Assembly: GCA_030016465.1 (NCBI GenBank)
Contig: JASEJL010000053.1
Coordinates: forward strand, 1-5,644
DNA: 5,644 nt
Direction of reading: 5' to 3'
Source: Patescibacteria group bacterium
GTDB lineage: Bacteria; Patescibacteriota; Minisyncoccia; Minisyncoccales; DG-74-1
The position numbers and the translations under genes are program-made. The first letter of the stretch is position 1, and each line of letters starts with the position of its first letter. This document shows, piece after piece, positions 5,344 to 5,644 of the stretch. The notes beneath the pieces were generated by a model that made no database searches, was not told where the DNA came from, and saw nothing but the letters and a program-made list of their open reading frames with translations.

Positions 5344-5644
5344 GAATAAGGCTTTGGGCCGCCTTTGTATTTGGATTTGGGTGGGGTCTTCAAGACAAAT
5401 TAATGATACCTGGACCTTTAGATATTTTATCTATTCTATATTCTACAATAGTTATTGAAGCAATACAGGAAATCGGAGAGGGATCACTTCTCGCAGCCAT
5501 ATTGGTGGGATCGACCATACTTTTTGGGGTTTTTTTAGGCTTTTATGCTTTAATGGAGCTTTATGATGAAATAAGAGGATTCCTAATAAATACTGGATTC
5601 CCAGCCGCAATTGTAATCTTCTTTGCATATCTGTCGGGATGGGG
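5340..5644 (+). CDS. membrane protein of unknown function (3' end outside window)
   Basis: The open frame starts at ATG 5340, the first start after an in-frame TAA at 5325-5327, and runs off the window after 101 complete codons. The N-terminus (RLWAAFVFGFGWGLQDK) may be a short membrane anchor. A clear transmembrane segment follows at about residues 53-78 (LLAAILVGSTILFGVFLGFY), and another at about 88-101 (AAIVIFFAYLSGW). Two acidic stretches (IEAIQEIGEG and LYDEIRG) lie between hydrophobic parts. I do not recognise the family. There is no Shine-Dalgarno sequence; the start overlaps the stop of the small ORF before it. Confidence 0.65.
   Translation, partial: MRIRLWAAFVFGFGWGLQDKLMIPGPLDILSILYSTIVIEAIQEIGEGSLLAAILVGSTILFGVFLGFYALMELYDEIRGFLINTGFPAAIVIFFAYLSGW

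Overview
The window looks archaeal, most likely from a methanogen-like euryarchaeon. This rests on AT-rich spacers with TATA-like boxes close to start codons, several starts without a Shine-Dalgarno site, long oligo-T tracts of the kind archaea use as terminators, and heavy AGA/AGG/ATA codon use. No rRNA, tRNA or taxonomic marker gene is present, so the lineage is inference. The overall content is that of an accessory anti-phage (defense) locus.

Layout. (1) Positions 2-202 hold a 3' gene fragment (a membrane segment plus a HAMP-like linker) with an in-frame TAG near its start. (2) Positions 239-379 hold the first copy of a ~130 bp hairpin-forming repeat. (3) Positions 486-2472 hold a restriction-modification cassette: a beta-class DNA methyltransferase (+ strand, TSPPY motif, probably N4-cytosine) faces two convergent minus-strand genes of 201 and 171 aa. 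Both of those look like PD-(D/E)XK nucleases and probably form an operon. (4) Positions 2473-2966 are a gene-free control region with a perfect 9-bp-arm palindrome, a looser inverted repeat, the second copy of the hairpin repeat and two T7 tracts. (5) Positions 2967-4943 encode a 658 aa multidomain protein: an Mrr-like nuclease domain, an unrecognised middle domain, a coiled-coil hairpin, and a C-terminal array of nine 15-residue Cys/His/Asp zinc-knuckle units capped by CxxC pairs. (6) Positions 4944-5339 are a spacer with an 11-bp helically phased GGAGAA repeat and a small dubious ORF. (7) From 5340 to the end runs the 5' part of an unrecognised membrane protein.

How it may work together: the methyltransferase would protect host DNA from one or both small nucleases. 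The downstream Mrr-like protein could be an independent modified-DNA or foreign-DNA nuclease whose coiled coil and zinc array provide oligomerisation and target or partner recognition. The two direct repeats bracket exactly the restriction-modification cassette, so it may behave as an exchangeable module. The most distinctive item is the nuclease / coiled-coil / regular zinc-array protein. Functional links between the genes are inferred from position only.
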